The notes beneath the pieces were generated by a model. The model ran no database searches and was not told where the DNA came from. It saw only the letters and a list, made by a program, of their open reading frames with translations. 64,000 nucleotides of DNA from Verrucomicrobiaceae bacterium (GTDB lineage Bacteria > Verrucomicrobiota > Verrucomicrobiia > Verrucomicrobiales > Verrucomicrobiaceae), in the NCBI GenBank assembly GCA_947458455.1, contig CANGYJ010000009.1:124001-188000 (forward strand), written 5' to 3'. The number at the start of each line of letters is the position of its first letter. Position 1 is the first letter of the stretch. This document shows, one piece after another, positions 52,501 to 61,500 of this stretch. The translations under genes and the position numbers were made by a program.

Positions 52501-52667
52501 TCGTTGGCAAAGCGTTGGTGCATGAGGGCCTCGAACTGGCCGTCGTCGCGCATGCGGTCGAAGAGCGAATTGCCGATAAAGGCGATGCGAGTGCCGGGTT
52601 TCAACTCCAGCGGGAGCTGGGCGAAGGCGGGAATGACAAGAAGGAGGCTGAGGAGGAGACGCTTCAT
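49545..52667 (-). CDS. Giant exported SGNH/propeller/HEAT/cupredoxin protein (PVC-type membrane-bound dehydrogenase family)
   Basis: 1040 residues with a signal peptide ending at PAFAQ. Residues 17-225 form an SGNH domain (AFIGNSLFDRM, AAFGFNES, NGVHLN), residues 330-690 a PVC-type beta-propeller (FVKPIAIRFDGEGRLWVSTS, DTDGDGKADHREKLL, GPDGAMYIADWYNP), then HEAT-like helices (700-890) and a C-terminal cupredoxin with H956, C1024, H1029 and M1033 as type-1 copper ligands. Related proteins end in a CxxCH heme domain instead. The SGNH block V has Asn for Asp. A dispersed repeat encodes the loop before it. A cytochrome gene lies 142 bp upstream. Confidence 0.85.
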   Translation of the reverse strand: MKRLLLSLLLVIPAFAQLPLELKPGTRIAFIGNSLFDRMRDDGQFEALMHQRFANEKLVFRNLSWSADEVSLRPRPDGFGSLNQHLTEHKADVILAAFGFNESFKGEKGLAEFETLLKAFLIELKAHRYNGTSEPKIVLVSPTAAEKPHEHLNAQIERYSDAMAKVAAAEKVAFADVRSTGFQPVTERVETSYYTTNGVHLNTQGYRLFSERLYNQLTQETPPKLNEAVRAAVVEKEDKFFQHYRPLNYYYIKGGRMEPYGVVNFPGELKKLLQMTKARDEAIWASVNPVNQVNPVPPDDSRTDPLPVITGDRPINEWVSPADELKAFKIDPRFEVSLFASEEDFPELFVKPIAIRFDGEGRLWVSTSTTYPQIMPGEAPQDKILILEDTNGDHRADKCSVWADKLAIPLSFEFGNGGVFVSDQPHLTFLKDTDGDGKADHREKLLTGFGTEDSHHALHDFVWSPEGDLIFRESIFHHSQVETPYGPVRARESSFFRYTPATGRLLAFGSYLSTNPWGITFDDWGFHVGSHPVFASAVHALNAPYPDIHVPAGNYFPAYSGTCGQEFLTSSHWPKELRDKKHFMRVRYKPTNEVELHEWVEHDTHFEEKKVGIVFQSTNLSFIPVDIQQGPDGAMYIADWYNPVKGHAQYSLRDTRRDKKSGRIWRITAKDQKLEAAPKIAGASIPELLDLLKSENYRTRYRAKVELRERDVNAVTAAINKASADSRKMDMALVAELEWLTQNFTNLSESQSLLIKSATLGTELTMALFNCHLALTSSTDVHARATAARCFRWSAIHSSHLDGAKGAANALSKFTNDPSGLVRLEAAIAASYIGTPEALEAALNLLKHPMDPYLTYALRTSLDSHTLQPLWKGNTAFRQKHPELEKFLKDSEPTKPALMAKKKKPEPPNPFDAQPGLQTITIRTIPERLLYDLRSFQVAPGAPVKLVFENPDVTPHNLLIVQPGAADEVGMAGNEMAKTPDGFAKGFIPDSPQILHKTQMLNQGDSETLRFTAPTEKGKYPYICTFPGHWLVMKGEMVVE
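51778..51813. repeat. Short tandem GGATTGACNGGATTGAC-like repeat inside the exported gene
   Basis: accggattgacctgattgac followed by tggattgacgg: a near-8-bp tandem in frame, translated as VNPVNQVNPV between the SGNH and propeller domains. Confidence 0.55.
52091..52143. repeat. Dispersed repeat (STGFQPV type) inserted in the SGNH coding region
   Basis: Perfect 8-bp arms cacgggtt (52113-52120) and aacccgtg (52124-52131), with the outer text tttcaactcg and gctacgaacgtc. Translates in frame as RSTGFQPVTERVETS, a sequence that recurs in unrelated PVC proteins because it is a mobile repeat. Confidence 0.75.
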
Positions 52668-52704
52668 GGGGTAGAGCTTTGAAGTTACGAAAAGCCTTGG
52701 CTTG

Positions 52705-52791
52705 AAACTTCAACAATCAGCAATCGACATTCCGAACGTCCCTGCGCCAGAAACCGCAGAATGAAGAACTCCCATTGCTGATTGTTGAAGG
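52705..52791. repeat. Dispersed inverted repeat, family R1, copy C
   Basis: Ends acttcaacaatcagcaatcg and cattgctgattgttgaag pair as in copies A and B; the interior differs. It lies just past the stop of the cytochrome gene on its sense strand. Confidence 0.8.
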
Positions 52792-52809
52792 GAGAAGCGG
52801 GATCACCTC

Positions 52810-53382
52810 TCACGGCGCTCCCGCTTCCTGAGCCTGCTTCTGGCTTTCGGCATCGAGCTTGGCGATGGGATAGGGGACTTCCTGGCCGTTGGCGGGCATG
52901 CGGAGGACGACGTTCGCGCCATCAAGGCGGACGAAGCCGGCGCGGATGGTTTTGCCTTCGAGATTCGTCCAGCTCATGATGGGCGGGAGGGATTTTTTTG
53001 GCGCGGCAGGCGTGGTGGAGGCGACGGCGGGTTTGATGCCGGGGAGGATGGCGCCTTCCTTGATCCAATCGGTGAGCTTGCGGATGTCGTCGCTGGAGAG
53101 CTGGTCCTTGGGCGGCATGTGCTTCTCGTGGCTCTCGTTGACGATGACTTCGAGGAAGTGGCTGCCATCGGGATTGCCGGGGCGGATTTGAGCCACGTCG
53201 TTGTCGGCGATGTCGAGCTTGAAGGTTTCGAGGTCGTCAAAGACGAAGCCAGCTTTGCGTTTGCCGGTCTTTTCGCTGTGACACTCGTAGCAGTTCTTTT
53301 CGAGAATGGGCTGGATGTCCTTGTTGAACTCCACGGCGGAGGCCGCAGCGGTGGTGAGAAGCAGGAGGCAGAGGGGTTTCAT
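52810..53382 (-). CDS. Exported c-type cytochrome (PSCyt1-like) with SHD1-like tail
   Basis: 190 residues with a signal peptide ending ASA-VEF. The heme site CYECH lies in FNKDIQPILEKNCYECHSEKTG, the planctomycete-cytochrome-C pattern; HMPPKDQLS supplies the axial methionine. Residues 130-185 (SWTNLEGKTIRAGFVRLDGANVVLRM-like) resemble the SHD1 domain. It sits upstream of the cupredoxin protein on the same strand, so the two may form an exported electron-transfer pair. Confidence 0.85.
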   Translation of the reverse strand: MKPLCLLLLTTAAASAVEFNKDIQPILEKNCYECHSEKTGKRKAGFVFDDLETFKLDIADNDVAQIRPGNPDGSHFLEVIVNESHEKHMPPKDQLSSDDIRKLTDWIKEGAILPGIKPAVASTTPAAPKKSLPPIMSWTNLEGKTIRAGFVRLDGANVVLRMPANGQEVPYPIAKLDAESQKQAQEAGAP

Positions 53383-53420
53383 GGGCGCGTGCCGGTGGAA
53401 CGTGGCTCAAGCTCGTTCGC

Positions 53421-55565
53421 TTAGTTCTGCGAGACCTTTTTTCCGCCTTCGAGTAGGCGCTCGAGGCTTTGATCCGGCTTCACGCCTTTCTTGAGGGCGG
53501 CGGCGTAGGATTCGCGGGCCTTGTCCCACTGCGGCGGGTCCCAGGTGGCGTAGAGGACGGCGAGATTGAAGTGGGCCTCACCGTGGTTCGGATCGATGGC
53601 GAGGGCGGTTTTGAACTCACGCTCAGCCCGCTCCATGAGGCTGAGCTTGGTGGCGATGATGCCGAGGTAATGACGGGCGCTGGCGTTCTGCGGACTTTTA
53701 TCGAGGCTCTTTTCAAAGAAGGTCATGCTGTCCTTCCAGCGCTCCTGCTTGAAGTAGGTGACGGCCATGGCGTAGGAGGCGTTGGCGTTGTCGGCATCGT
53801 AGGCGAAGGCCTTTTGCAGGGCGGCCTCGGACTCGGCGTATTTGCCGGCGCGTTGCTGCGTCATGCCGAGGCCGATGAGGGCGTCCATGTTCTTCGGTTC
53901 GGTGCGGAGGGCGTCCTCGTAAATTTTAGCGGCGCTGGCGAATTCGCGGTTGTTGTAGGCCTCGCCGGCGCGGAGAAGCAGCGTGGTGATGGTGCCGGGC
54001 GCGGGCATGCTGCCGGTGGCCAATGGCGAGGCGCTGGCGGCGATGAGCGTGGCCTGCACGCCATTGCTGCCGATGAGTTCCTTGGCGGCGGGATCTTTGA
54101 AGAGCTTTTCTTCATCGGGGCTGAGGGTCATGCGGGTGTTTTTGAGTTCCTCGACCTGCTTCAAGAGATCCGTGGAGGCGTTCTCCATCTTCGAGAGCTG
54201 GGCGATGATGAGGTCCTTGGCCTGCTGCTGGCGGTTTTGCAGGCGAAGCTGGCGCATGATGATGCTGCGCAGCATTTCGTTCTCCTGAGTGATGAGGGCA
54301 TTTGGCTCGCTGGTGCTGGGTGCAGCGGCGGGCATCTCTTTGAGTTCCTTCATCTGGCGGGTGAGATCGGCAACCTGCGTCTGATAGGTGGCGCTTTCCT
54401 GGCGCAGGGCGGTGAGCTGGCCCTGAAGTGTGGTGACCTCGCCACGCAGCTTCGTGATCTCTTCGTCCTTGCGGGTGACATCGGCCTTGAGCGTCTCCAC
54501 CTGCTTCTGCGTGGCGGTGAGTTCTTTTTGAAGGCGTTCGTTTTCGGCGATGAGCTTCTTCATATCCCCGCTGGCGGATTTTTTCTTCAAAGCCTCCACT
54601 TCAGCCTGGAGGCCAAGGGTTTTGGCGGAGGCGGCGTCACGCTCCTTCATAGCCACCTCGCGGCCTTTCACAGCTTCATCGCGCTCTTTGACGAGCTTTT
54701 CGCGTTCGGCATCGAGCTTGGCCTTTTCCTGGTTCACGGCGGCAAAGCTATCGCTGGTGGTTTTGAGTTTTGCGGTGGCATCGGCGGCGGCTTTTTCGGC
54801 CGCAGCGAGCTGGCGGGCGTTCTGGGCCATCTCCGCTTCCACGGCGGCTTTCTGCTGCTTCAAGGCATCGAGCTGGTCGGCGGCGGCACGACCTGCCTCG
54901 ACCTCGTTTTGCATGCCGAGGATGGCCTGTTCGAGAGCAACGGCCTTTTTCGAAAGCGCGGCGTTTTCGCTGCTCACGCGGGTCATCTCGCCAGCGGCCC
55001 AGTCATGCCATTCGCCCCATTTATTGAGGTCAATTTCGAGGTTCTTTTTATCGGCTTCGAGCTGGAGCATCTTGCCGCGCATCTTGCTTTCCCAAGTGCG
55101 CAGCAATCCATCCAGGCTGGGGATCTCGCCAGAGTCCTGCACAGGGCCGCTCTGCGGTGCCTGAGGCATGATGGCTTGAACATTGGCTTGGGCGTTGGCC
55201 TGCGCTTGGGCGGTGATGCGGGCTTTTTCGAGTTCCATCGCGGCCTGCGAGGCGGCCGCGTTTTTGGATACACTTCCTTCCAGCCGGACGATGGCGGTGG
55301 CGATCGTGCGCTGCCGATTCATCCGCGTCTCGACCTCGTAGGTGGGATAATTTTTCTCGATGGTTTCATAGAGCGAGGCCGCCTCTTTGTATTTGGCGAG
55401 CGCTTGATCGATTTCGCCGCTCTTTTCGAGGCGACCGGCTTCGTTGTAGATGACAAAGCCGTTGAAGTGGAGGTCTGAGGCACCACCGAGCGACTGCGCA
55501 TGGCTACGCGGAGCGGTCAGCAGTCCTGCAAAGGCCAGCAGGAGGGCGAGAAACAATCGGTTCAT
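53421..55565 (-). CDS. Exported coiled-coil and TPR protein
   Basis: 714 residues from the ATG at 55565; the longer upstream frame lacks a signal. The signal peptide ends at SHAQ. A short helical TPR-like region (30-75) is followed by a very long coiled coil (about 130-450, e.g. LKQQKAAVEAEMAQNARQLA) and three to four TPRs (about 540-700: AGEAYNNREFASAAKIYEDA, ALIGLGMTQQRAGKYAES). Such proteins act as envelope scaffolds. The cytochrome gene follows 39 bp downstream. Confidence 0.7.
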   Translation of the reverse strand: MNRLFLALLLAFAGLLTAPRSHAQSLGGASDLHFNGFVIYNEAGRLEKSGEIDQALAKYKEAASLYETIEKNYPTYEVETRMNRQRTIATAIVRLEGSVSKNAAASQAAMELEKARITAQAQANAQANVQAIMPQAPQSGPVQDSGEIPSLDGLLRTWESKMRGKMLQLEADKKNLEIDLNKWGEWHDWAAGEMTRVSSENAALSKKAVALEQAILGMQNEVEAGRAAADQLDALKQQKAAVEAEMAQNARQLAAAEKAAADATAKLKTTSDSFAAVNQEKAKLDAEREKLVKERDEAVKGREVAMKERDAASAKTLGLQAEVEALKKKSASGDMKKLIAENERLQKELTATQKQVETLKADVTRKDEEITKLRGEVTTLQGQLTALRQESATYQTQVADLTRQMKELKEMPAAAPSTSEPNALITQENEMLRSIIMRQLRLQNRQQQAKDLIIAQLSKMENASTDLLKQVEELKNTRMTLSPDEEKLFKDPAAKELIGSNGVQATLIAASASPLATGSMPAPGTITTLLLRAGEAYNNREFASAAKIYEDALRTEPKNMDALIGLGMTQQRAGKYAESEAALQKAFAYDADNANASYAMAVTYFKQERWKDSMTFFEKSLDKSPQNASARHYLGIIATKLSLMERAEREFKTALAIDPNHGEAHFNLAVLYATWDPPQWDKARESYAAALKKGVKPDQSLERLLEGGKKVSQN

Positions 55566-55760
55566 GGCGGGAAAGGGGCTTTTTCGGAGAGAGGGGGCGG
55601 TGATCTTACCGCCTGCCTGGGTTTTTGGCAATGACCTTGGCAAAGACGGCCCTTGCGTGGCGTGAACCGTGACAAAAGCGGCCCGGAGCTTGCTGACATC
55701 CAGATGGGTGTTTAAGCTTCGTGAACCTTTCTTGTATCTCCTTCTGACCCACGCCTCACC

Positions 55761-57137
55761 ATGACCGAGCACACCTATGTCCTCGAAACGGCCGGGAACT
55801 GCACGTTCCCTTTGCCACTGAGACGCTGCTGGCCCGCCAAGCCGCTAGCGCCGCACGGGTGCCAGACACAGAGGCCATGCACCCACAGCGGATGCAGGCC
55901 TTGAAGCAGCTCGCGGCGAAAAGAGCTGAGTTCGATGAGCTAAGCGCTCGTTTAAAAAGCGAGCGGGATGACTTGGCCGTCATCGAAAAATCTCTCCTTT
56001 ATCAGCAGGCGCAGGAGCTCGATGCGAAGATCGCCACGGCGGTCAAAAAGCTCATCGAGGCCGAACAGCGCCTGCAAAGCTCCACCACCGCGGCGGAGGT
56101 GGCCACACGCCAGATCGCCAGCAGCGTTGAGCAGCAGCAAGCCACCGCGCAAACCGTCACCAACACGCAGGCAAAGCTTTCACGCTGCCGCACGGAAGCG
56201 ACGGCGGCCCGCGCACACCTCACCGCTGATCAAGCCGCTCTCTCTGAGGCACAGGCCAAGAACCGCGTGGCGGCGGAGCAGCTCGGCATCCTGCGTGCCG
56301 TTGCTCATGAGCAGGAAAACGATACGCCACGCTCCAGCAGCAAATGGAGGTCGTCCGCCTTGAGCACCGCCAGCTCATCGACGAATACCGCACGGCCACG
56401 CAAAACCTCACCGAAACCACGCAGAGCATCGAAACCGTCTACGAGCAGCAGAGCGTGGCTTTGACCTCCCTCAATGCCACCCGAGGCGAGCTAACCACCC
56501 TCCAGGCTCAACACGCCGCCGCTGGTGAAGACTATTCCAAGCAAGGCAAACTCCTCGCCGCTCTCCACGAGACCGTTTGAGCAGTCAGAGCACGCTGGCC
56601 GCCCTCAAGCAGCAGATCGCCAGCGGCGAGGCCGCTCGGGATGAGGCACTCGCTCATGAAAACGCAGCCTGCGAAAATCATGCGTCTCTCACCACGCAAG
56701 CCAGCGAGCTGCAAGCCAGCCTCGAAAGCCTCCAGCAAGCCGAGCAGGCTCAGCGCCAGCGCCACGAAGAGATCACGAAGGAAGCCACTGAACTCGAAAC
56801 GAAGCACACGGAACGCCAGCAAGCCCTCGCGGCTCAGGCCGCCGAAACGCAGCAAAAGATCGACGAACTCGAAAACCGCCTCGCCGCTCTCGAAGAATGG
56901 CTCCTGCGTATGCAGGACTGCCACAAGCGCCTCGCCGATCTCCCGCCTGAACCATTGGAGGCTCGCAACGTGCGCAACGAGATCGAGATGGCCATGGCCT
57001 CCCTAAGCCACCTGCTTTCCAGCCGCCCCCGCGTGGCTTTCCGTCCTCCGGCTGCCGCGCTAGCTCACCCCACGCAAGAAGCCCGTGCAGGACGCATCAC
57101 CGGCACCTTTACCATGCCGGATAAACCTGATACCTAA
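55761..57137 (+). pseudogene. Coiled-coil protein gene interrupted by three frameshifts
   Basis: Reads MTEHTYVLETAG in frame from 55761, then continues in successive frames: ELHVPFATETLLARQAASAA (to about 56317), KRYATLQQQMEVVRLEHRQL (to about 56570), and SQSTLAALKQQIASGEAARD to the end at 57137. Each shift is one base missing, at a G-run (55794-55796), an A-run (56315-56319) and near accgt (56572). Joined length is about 459 residues of coiled coil. No known domain. Either a decaying gene or homopolymer sequencing errors. Confidence 0.75.
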
Positions 57138-57730
57138 CCCCTGCGCTGCCTGAACACGGCCACCCAGCGATCGACGGATTTGCCAGGGGCGTCTTTGAGG
57201 GCACGGCTGGCCTTGTTTCGCCGGTTGCTCACCACTTCCATGCCCAGCGCTTCCAGCGCCCGCAGCGCCAGGCGGTGCTCCACATCGAAATAGCTCGTGA
57301 TCACCAGCATGCCGTCCGGTCGCAGTTTCGCGATGCCTTGATCAAAGATTTTCTTCCACAGCTCCTGGCCGTGCCAGAAGTTCTGATGGCGCATGAAGAC
57401 CATGTTGAAGTCATCCCCCAGTTCCTTGTGCTGATCGATCTTCGTGGCGTCCTCGATCAGGAACTCCGCCGGGAGATGACCATGCGTCTCGCGAGCCTGG
57501 CGGATCTCGCGAATGCGGATGTCTGCACCCACCATCTCCACCGCGCCGCCTTGGGTGAGGTCGGAGCCTAACTGGATGAGCGTCTCCGCCTCGTCGCAGC
57601 GTCCGCAGGCCAGATTCAGGATGCGCATGTCCTTCTGCCCCGCAGCGAGATGCGGAGAAAGCGAATCGTGGAGAAGCGATTGGAGCTTCTCCATGTCCTG
57701 CTGGATCGGATTGAGAGACGGGTCGGTCAT
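57134..57730 (-). CDS. Class I SAM-dependent methyltransferase
   Basis: 198 residues from the ATG at 57730. The SAM-binding motif I is RILNLACGRCDEAETLI, followed by MVGADIRIREI, the FLIEDATKID acidic strand and DDFNMVFMRHQNFWHG. No substrate domain is recognisable. Tail-to-tail with the broken coiled-coil gene, overlapping by 4 bp. Confidence 0.75.
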   Translation of the reverse strand: MTDPSLNPIQQDMEKLQSLLHDSLSPHLAAGQKDMRILNLACGRCDEAETLIQLGSDLTQGGAVEMVGADIRIREIRQARETHGHLPAEFLIEDATKIDQHKELGDDFNMVFMRHQNFWHGQELWKKIFDQGIAKLRPDGMLVITSYFDVEHRLALRALEALGMEVVSNRRNKASRALKDAPGKSVDRWVAVFRQRRG

Positions 57731-57816
57731 GAACACAGATGGTCATTTGAAAGCACGAAATGCTTTGTGCATCAACGAATTGACGCTGCCAAAAGCACGG
57801 GCTGACTCGAAAACCC

Positions 57817-58344
57817 ATGCGCCCCCTTTTCTTGCTCCTCGCCACACTCGTCACCCTTTCAGATGCCATCGCGCAGTCTCCAGCCGCCAAGCTCCGCGTC
57901 GCCACGCGAAACCTCGAACCCTTCTCCTTCGACAAGGATGGCCGCCGCGTCGGCTTCGCGACGGAACTTTGGGACCAGCTCTCCCGTGAGACAGGCCATG
58001 AATACGAAATCCAGGTGGTGAACTCCGCCTAGGAGATCATCGACGCGGTGAAGAACAAGACCGCCGATGTCGGCGTGGGTGCCATCAGCGTCACTTCGAA
58101 GCGCGAGGAGGTGATCGACTTCTCCCAGCCCTTTTGCGAGTCCGGCCTCCAGGTGCTCATCGCGGGCGGCGGCGGCAGCTTTGCCGGCAACATCTTCCAG
58201 CTCATCAAAAACCTCTTCAGCCTGGAGCTCATCGGCATGTTCCTCCTGCTCATGGCCGCCATGTTCGTCATCTCCCACCTCGTTTGGCGCTACGAGTACA
58301 AGGTAAATGCTGACCGGGAGGCGGTCCACTTGGCTCAGCCGTAA
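57817..58344 (+). pseudogene. GluR0-like substrate-binding/channel gene with internal stop and lost 3' part
   Basis: A signal peptide (MRPLFLLLATLVTLSDAIAQ) leads into a periplasmic-binding domain: KLRVATRNLEPFSFDKDGRR and TELWDQLSRETGHEYEI. The frame meets TAG at 58030-58032, then continues in the same frame as EIIDAVKNKTADVGVGAISV, EVIDFSQPFCESGLQVLI and one membrane helix (LELIGMFLLLMAAMFVISHL), ending at 58344. Intact members have a pore loop, a second helix and a second binding half, all missing here. Confidence 0.75.
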
Positions 58345-58560
58345 CGATGCAGTCGAAGAGCATTTGGCACCGGCAAAGCGGGCACCGTACGGTGTAGGCG
58401 CATTTGCCAAAATGCGTTGCGGCGTTCTCGTGCTGGCGAACAAGCCTACGAGCATGCCTCGCAGCTTTCGACTGCCTCGTCACGACTCAGGATGCCCGAT
58501 TCTATCGAAAACCGCGCCGGAGGCATTCGTCATTCGGTTTTCGTCATTCGTCATTTCTTC
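58345..58560. repeat. Repeat-filled gap
   Basis: About 216 bp with no gene. The right end (about 58530-58556) holds R2-type text (gtcattcggttttcgtcatt, cgtcatttcttc) starting about 8 bp after the SNF2 gene stop on its sense strand. The left part (tgcgttgcggcgttctcgtg, acgagcatgcctcg) looks like another dispersed element. Confidence 0.6.
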
Positions 58561-58561
58561 T

Positions 58562-61500
58562 TCACACCCTCTGCGCCTCAATATCGAAGAGGAACTCGAA
58601 GTCTTCCTTCTGTAGCAGGTTCGTGAAGCCGCCTTCGCCGAGGACGTTGCTGATCATGAGGTTCTTCTTCTGCTGAAGGGTCATGATCTTTTCCTCGATG
58701 GTGCTGCGGGTGAGCATGCGGTAGGCGATGACGGGTTGCGTCTGGCCGATGCGGTGGGCTCGGTCGATGGCCTGGTTTTCGACGGCGGGATTCCACCACG
58801 GATCGTAAAGGATGACGTAGCTGGCGGCGGTGAGGTTCAGACCGCTGCCGCCGGCTTTGAGGCTCAGCAGGAAGACGCTGGCCTTGTCGTCTTCTTGGAA
58901 GGCCTTCACGATGCCCGCACGATCGGTGCTGGCACCCGTGAGCCAATGGAAGGGCAGTTTCATTTCCTCCAGCTTCGTGCGGATGATTTTCAGCATGCTG
59001 ACGAACTGGCTGAAGAGCAGCACCTTGTGGCCTTCGGCATGAAGTTCTTCGATGCGCTCGAGCGTGGCAGTGAGCTTGGCGCTTTCCTCGTTCTCGGCGG
59101 TCTTATCGACGAGGCTGGGATGGCAGCAGATCTGGCGGAGTCGCGTCAAAGCCTGCAAAAGGGCAAAGCGGCGCTTATTCACCATGTCGAAGCCGCTGCT
59201 GCTGAGCACGAGCATCTGGGCGCGGGCAAGTTCTTCCTTGTACAGCTCGGCCTGGCGACCGCTCATCTCGCTGATGAGCGTCTCTTCAGTGCGTGAGGGC
59301 AAATCGCGGGCGACCTGCGATTTCGTGCGGCGGAGCAAAAACGGCCGCAGGCGTGCGGCGAGGCGTTCGCTGGCTTTGGTGTCTTTGCGGCGGTCGAAGT
59401 TGCGGTGGAAGTAATTGCGATCTCCGAGTGCACCGGGCGTGGCGAAGGTCATCAGGCTCCACAGATCGAGCAGGCGGTTTTCGAGCGGTGTACCACTCAA
59501 AACGAGGCGGTTATCCGCACGGAGGCCGCGGGCGCTGCGGGCGGTCTGTGAGTCGGGATTTTTGATGTGCTGACCTTCATCGAGGATGCAGGCCAGGAAG
59601 CGGATGAGGGCCAGTTCCTCGCCGAAACTACGGAGCTGGGCGTAATTGAGCACCAGCACATCGATCTGCTCCTGCACGACTTTGAGGTCGAAAAGGTCGC
59701 GATCATGCAAAACGAGCACGCGAAGATGCGGAGCACCTTTTTTGAACTCCAGCGCCCACACATCGAGCACGGATTTCGGGCACACGACGAGGATCGGCAG
59801 ATGCGGGCCGCCTTCGGGCTTGCGAGATTTGAGCCACAGCACCCAGGCGATGGCTTGCAGCGTCTTACCGAGACCCATGTCATCGGCGAGGATGCCGCCA
59901 AAGCGGTTCAGCGTGAGGTAGGTGAGGAATTGATAACCCTCCACCTGATAGGGACGCAGCGTGACGGTGAGCTCGGCGGGCACGGGCGGATTGGCGTTGA
60001 GCTTGGCCTCCTCCATGCGCTGAACGATTTTTTCCCAGGCCTTGGGATTGACGATCTCCACGGCTTTTTCCTGCGCGAGCTGCCGCCAGTGCAGGCGATG
60101 CGTGTCACTGCCCTCGGCCTCCAAATCAATGCCGAGGCTGTCGAGCATGGCGATCTGCTCATCGCTGAGTTCCAGCTTCACGCGACGCCAGGAACCATCG
60201 GCAAGGCGGACGTGCTCGCCTTTTGCCGCGAGGAGACGGCGGATGTCGGCGGGCTTCAGGTCCGCACCTTCGATGTCGAAAACGATGCGCAGGTCCAGCC
60301 AGTCGATATCACCGCCTTGCTTCGCCTCAAGGCGCACGCGGGCGATGAGCGGATCGGCCAGGATGGTGATGAGCTGCTCATCGGCATCGAGTTCGATGTT
60401 TTCAGGCAGCGTGGTGCCCCACTGATGAAACCACTCCGGGAAATCTTTTGCCATGCGATGGCGGAAGCTGCTGGATTCGAAGTCCCACGCGAAGCGGCCC
60501 TCCTGCACGATGCGTTCCGCGATGCGCAGCGCATCGCGATCACGCACGACGATCTCTTCGCCCTCCTCGACATCGCGGACGAGGGGCGACCAACCACGCG
60601 GAGTGAGCACCTCACGGGCTCGTGCATCGGCACCGATGGCTTCGAGCTTGAAGGTGGCATACTCCGTGCCACCGCCTAAGGGGGAACGGGCCTTGCACGC
60701 GGCGGTGATTTTGACGCGCAAGGCCTCATGCTTGACGCGTGAGGCAATTCCCGGCGGCACAGGCACCTCCAGGCCGCTGAGGAAGGTGATGCCCTCGGGC
60801 GATGCGATGGCATCGATGGGCATCGTGATCTCATTTTCGATCAAAGACTCATCTCCCAGCCACGGCGGGCCATTGAAGACGTGATCGGCGGAAAGATAGA
60901 GCGTATCCACACCCCGCAGGATGCGCAGCGGCAGCGGCGCGGTCTCCCCGGCGGCGGTGACGAGCCTCAGCAGGAGCTGGCGGCCATCATCACTCTCGCG
61001 GCTAGCCCACAGTAGCGACTCCTCGATGCGCTCAAAGGGCACCTCGTCACGCGTGAGGATCAGCTCTTGCATCGCCACCTTTTGAAACAATCCAGCGAGC
61101 CAGGCTCCATGCGCCTCGCCCTCCAGGCGGAAAGGCCCTGCCGCTCCGCCCTCGCTCTGGCTCATGCAGGCATGCAGCAACAGCTCGGAGGCTGCCGAGG
61201 TGCTGATCAGTCCCTCGCGCAATTGCTTCCCATAGCGATCCACCTCCAGCGGATGCACATTCGCAAATTCGGACTCCTCTTTGCCCAGATCACGCACCTG
61301 AAGGCGTGCCTCATGCACATTCACCATCAAGCGAAACTCCAGAGAGCGGATGCGCGGCGGCATCTTCGCGATGCGGGATTCGTTGAACTGCCGGATACGT
61401 GTCCGCCACTGCGGCACCGTGCTCTCATGACGCCAGTCCTTCAGCGAATCCCGCGTGCCCTCCACATCCGCGATGCCGCGCAAGAAAGCCGGCACGACGA

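Noticed and set aside
50652-52682. 676-residue plus-strand frame
   Set aside because: Antisense to the large exported protein; composition is that of a GC-rich shadow.
53469-55478. 669-residue plus-strand frame
   Set aside because: Antisense to the coiled-coil/TPR protein; Gly/Leu-rich shadow.
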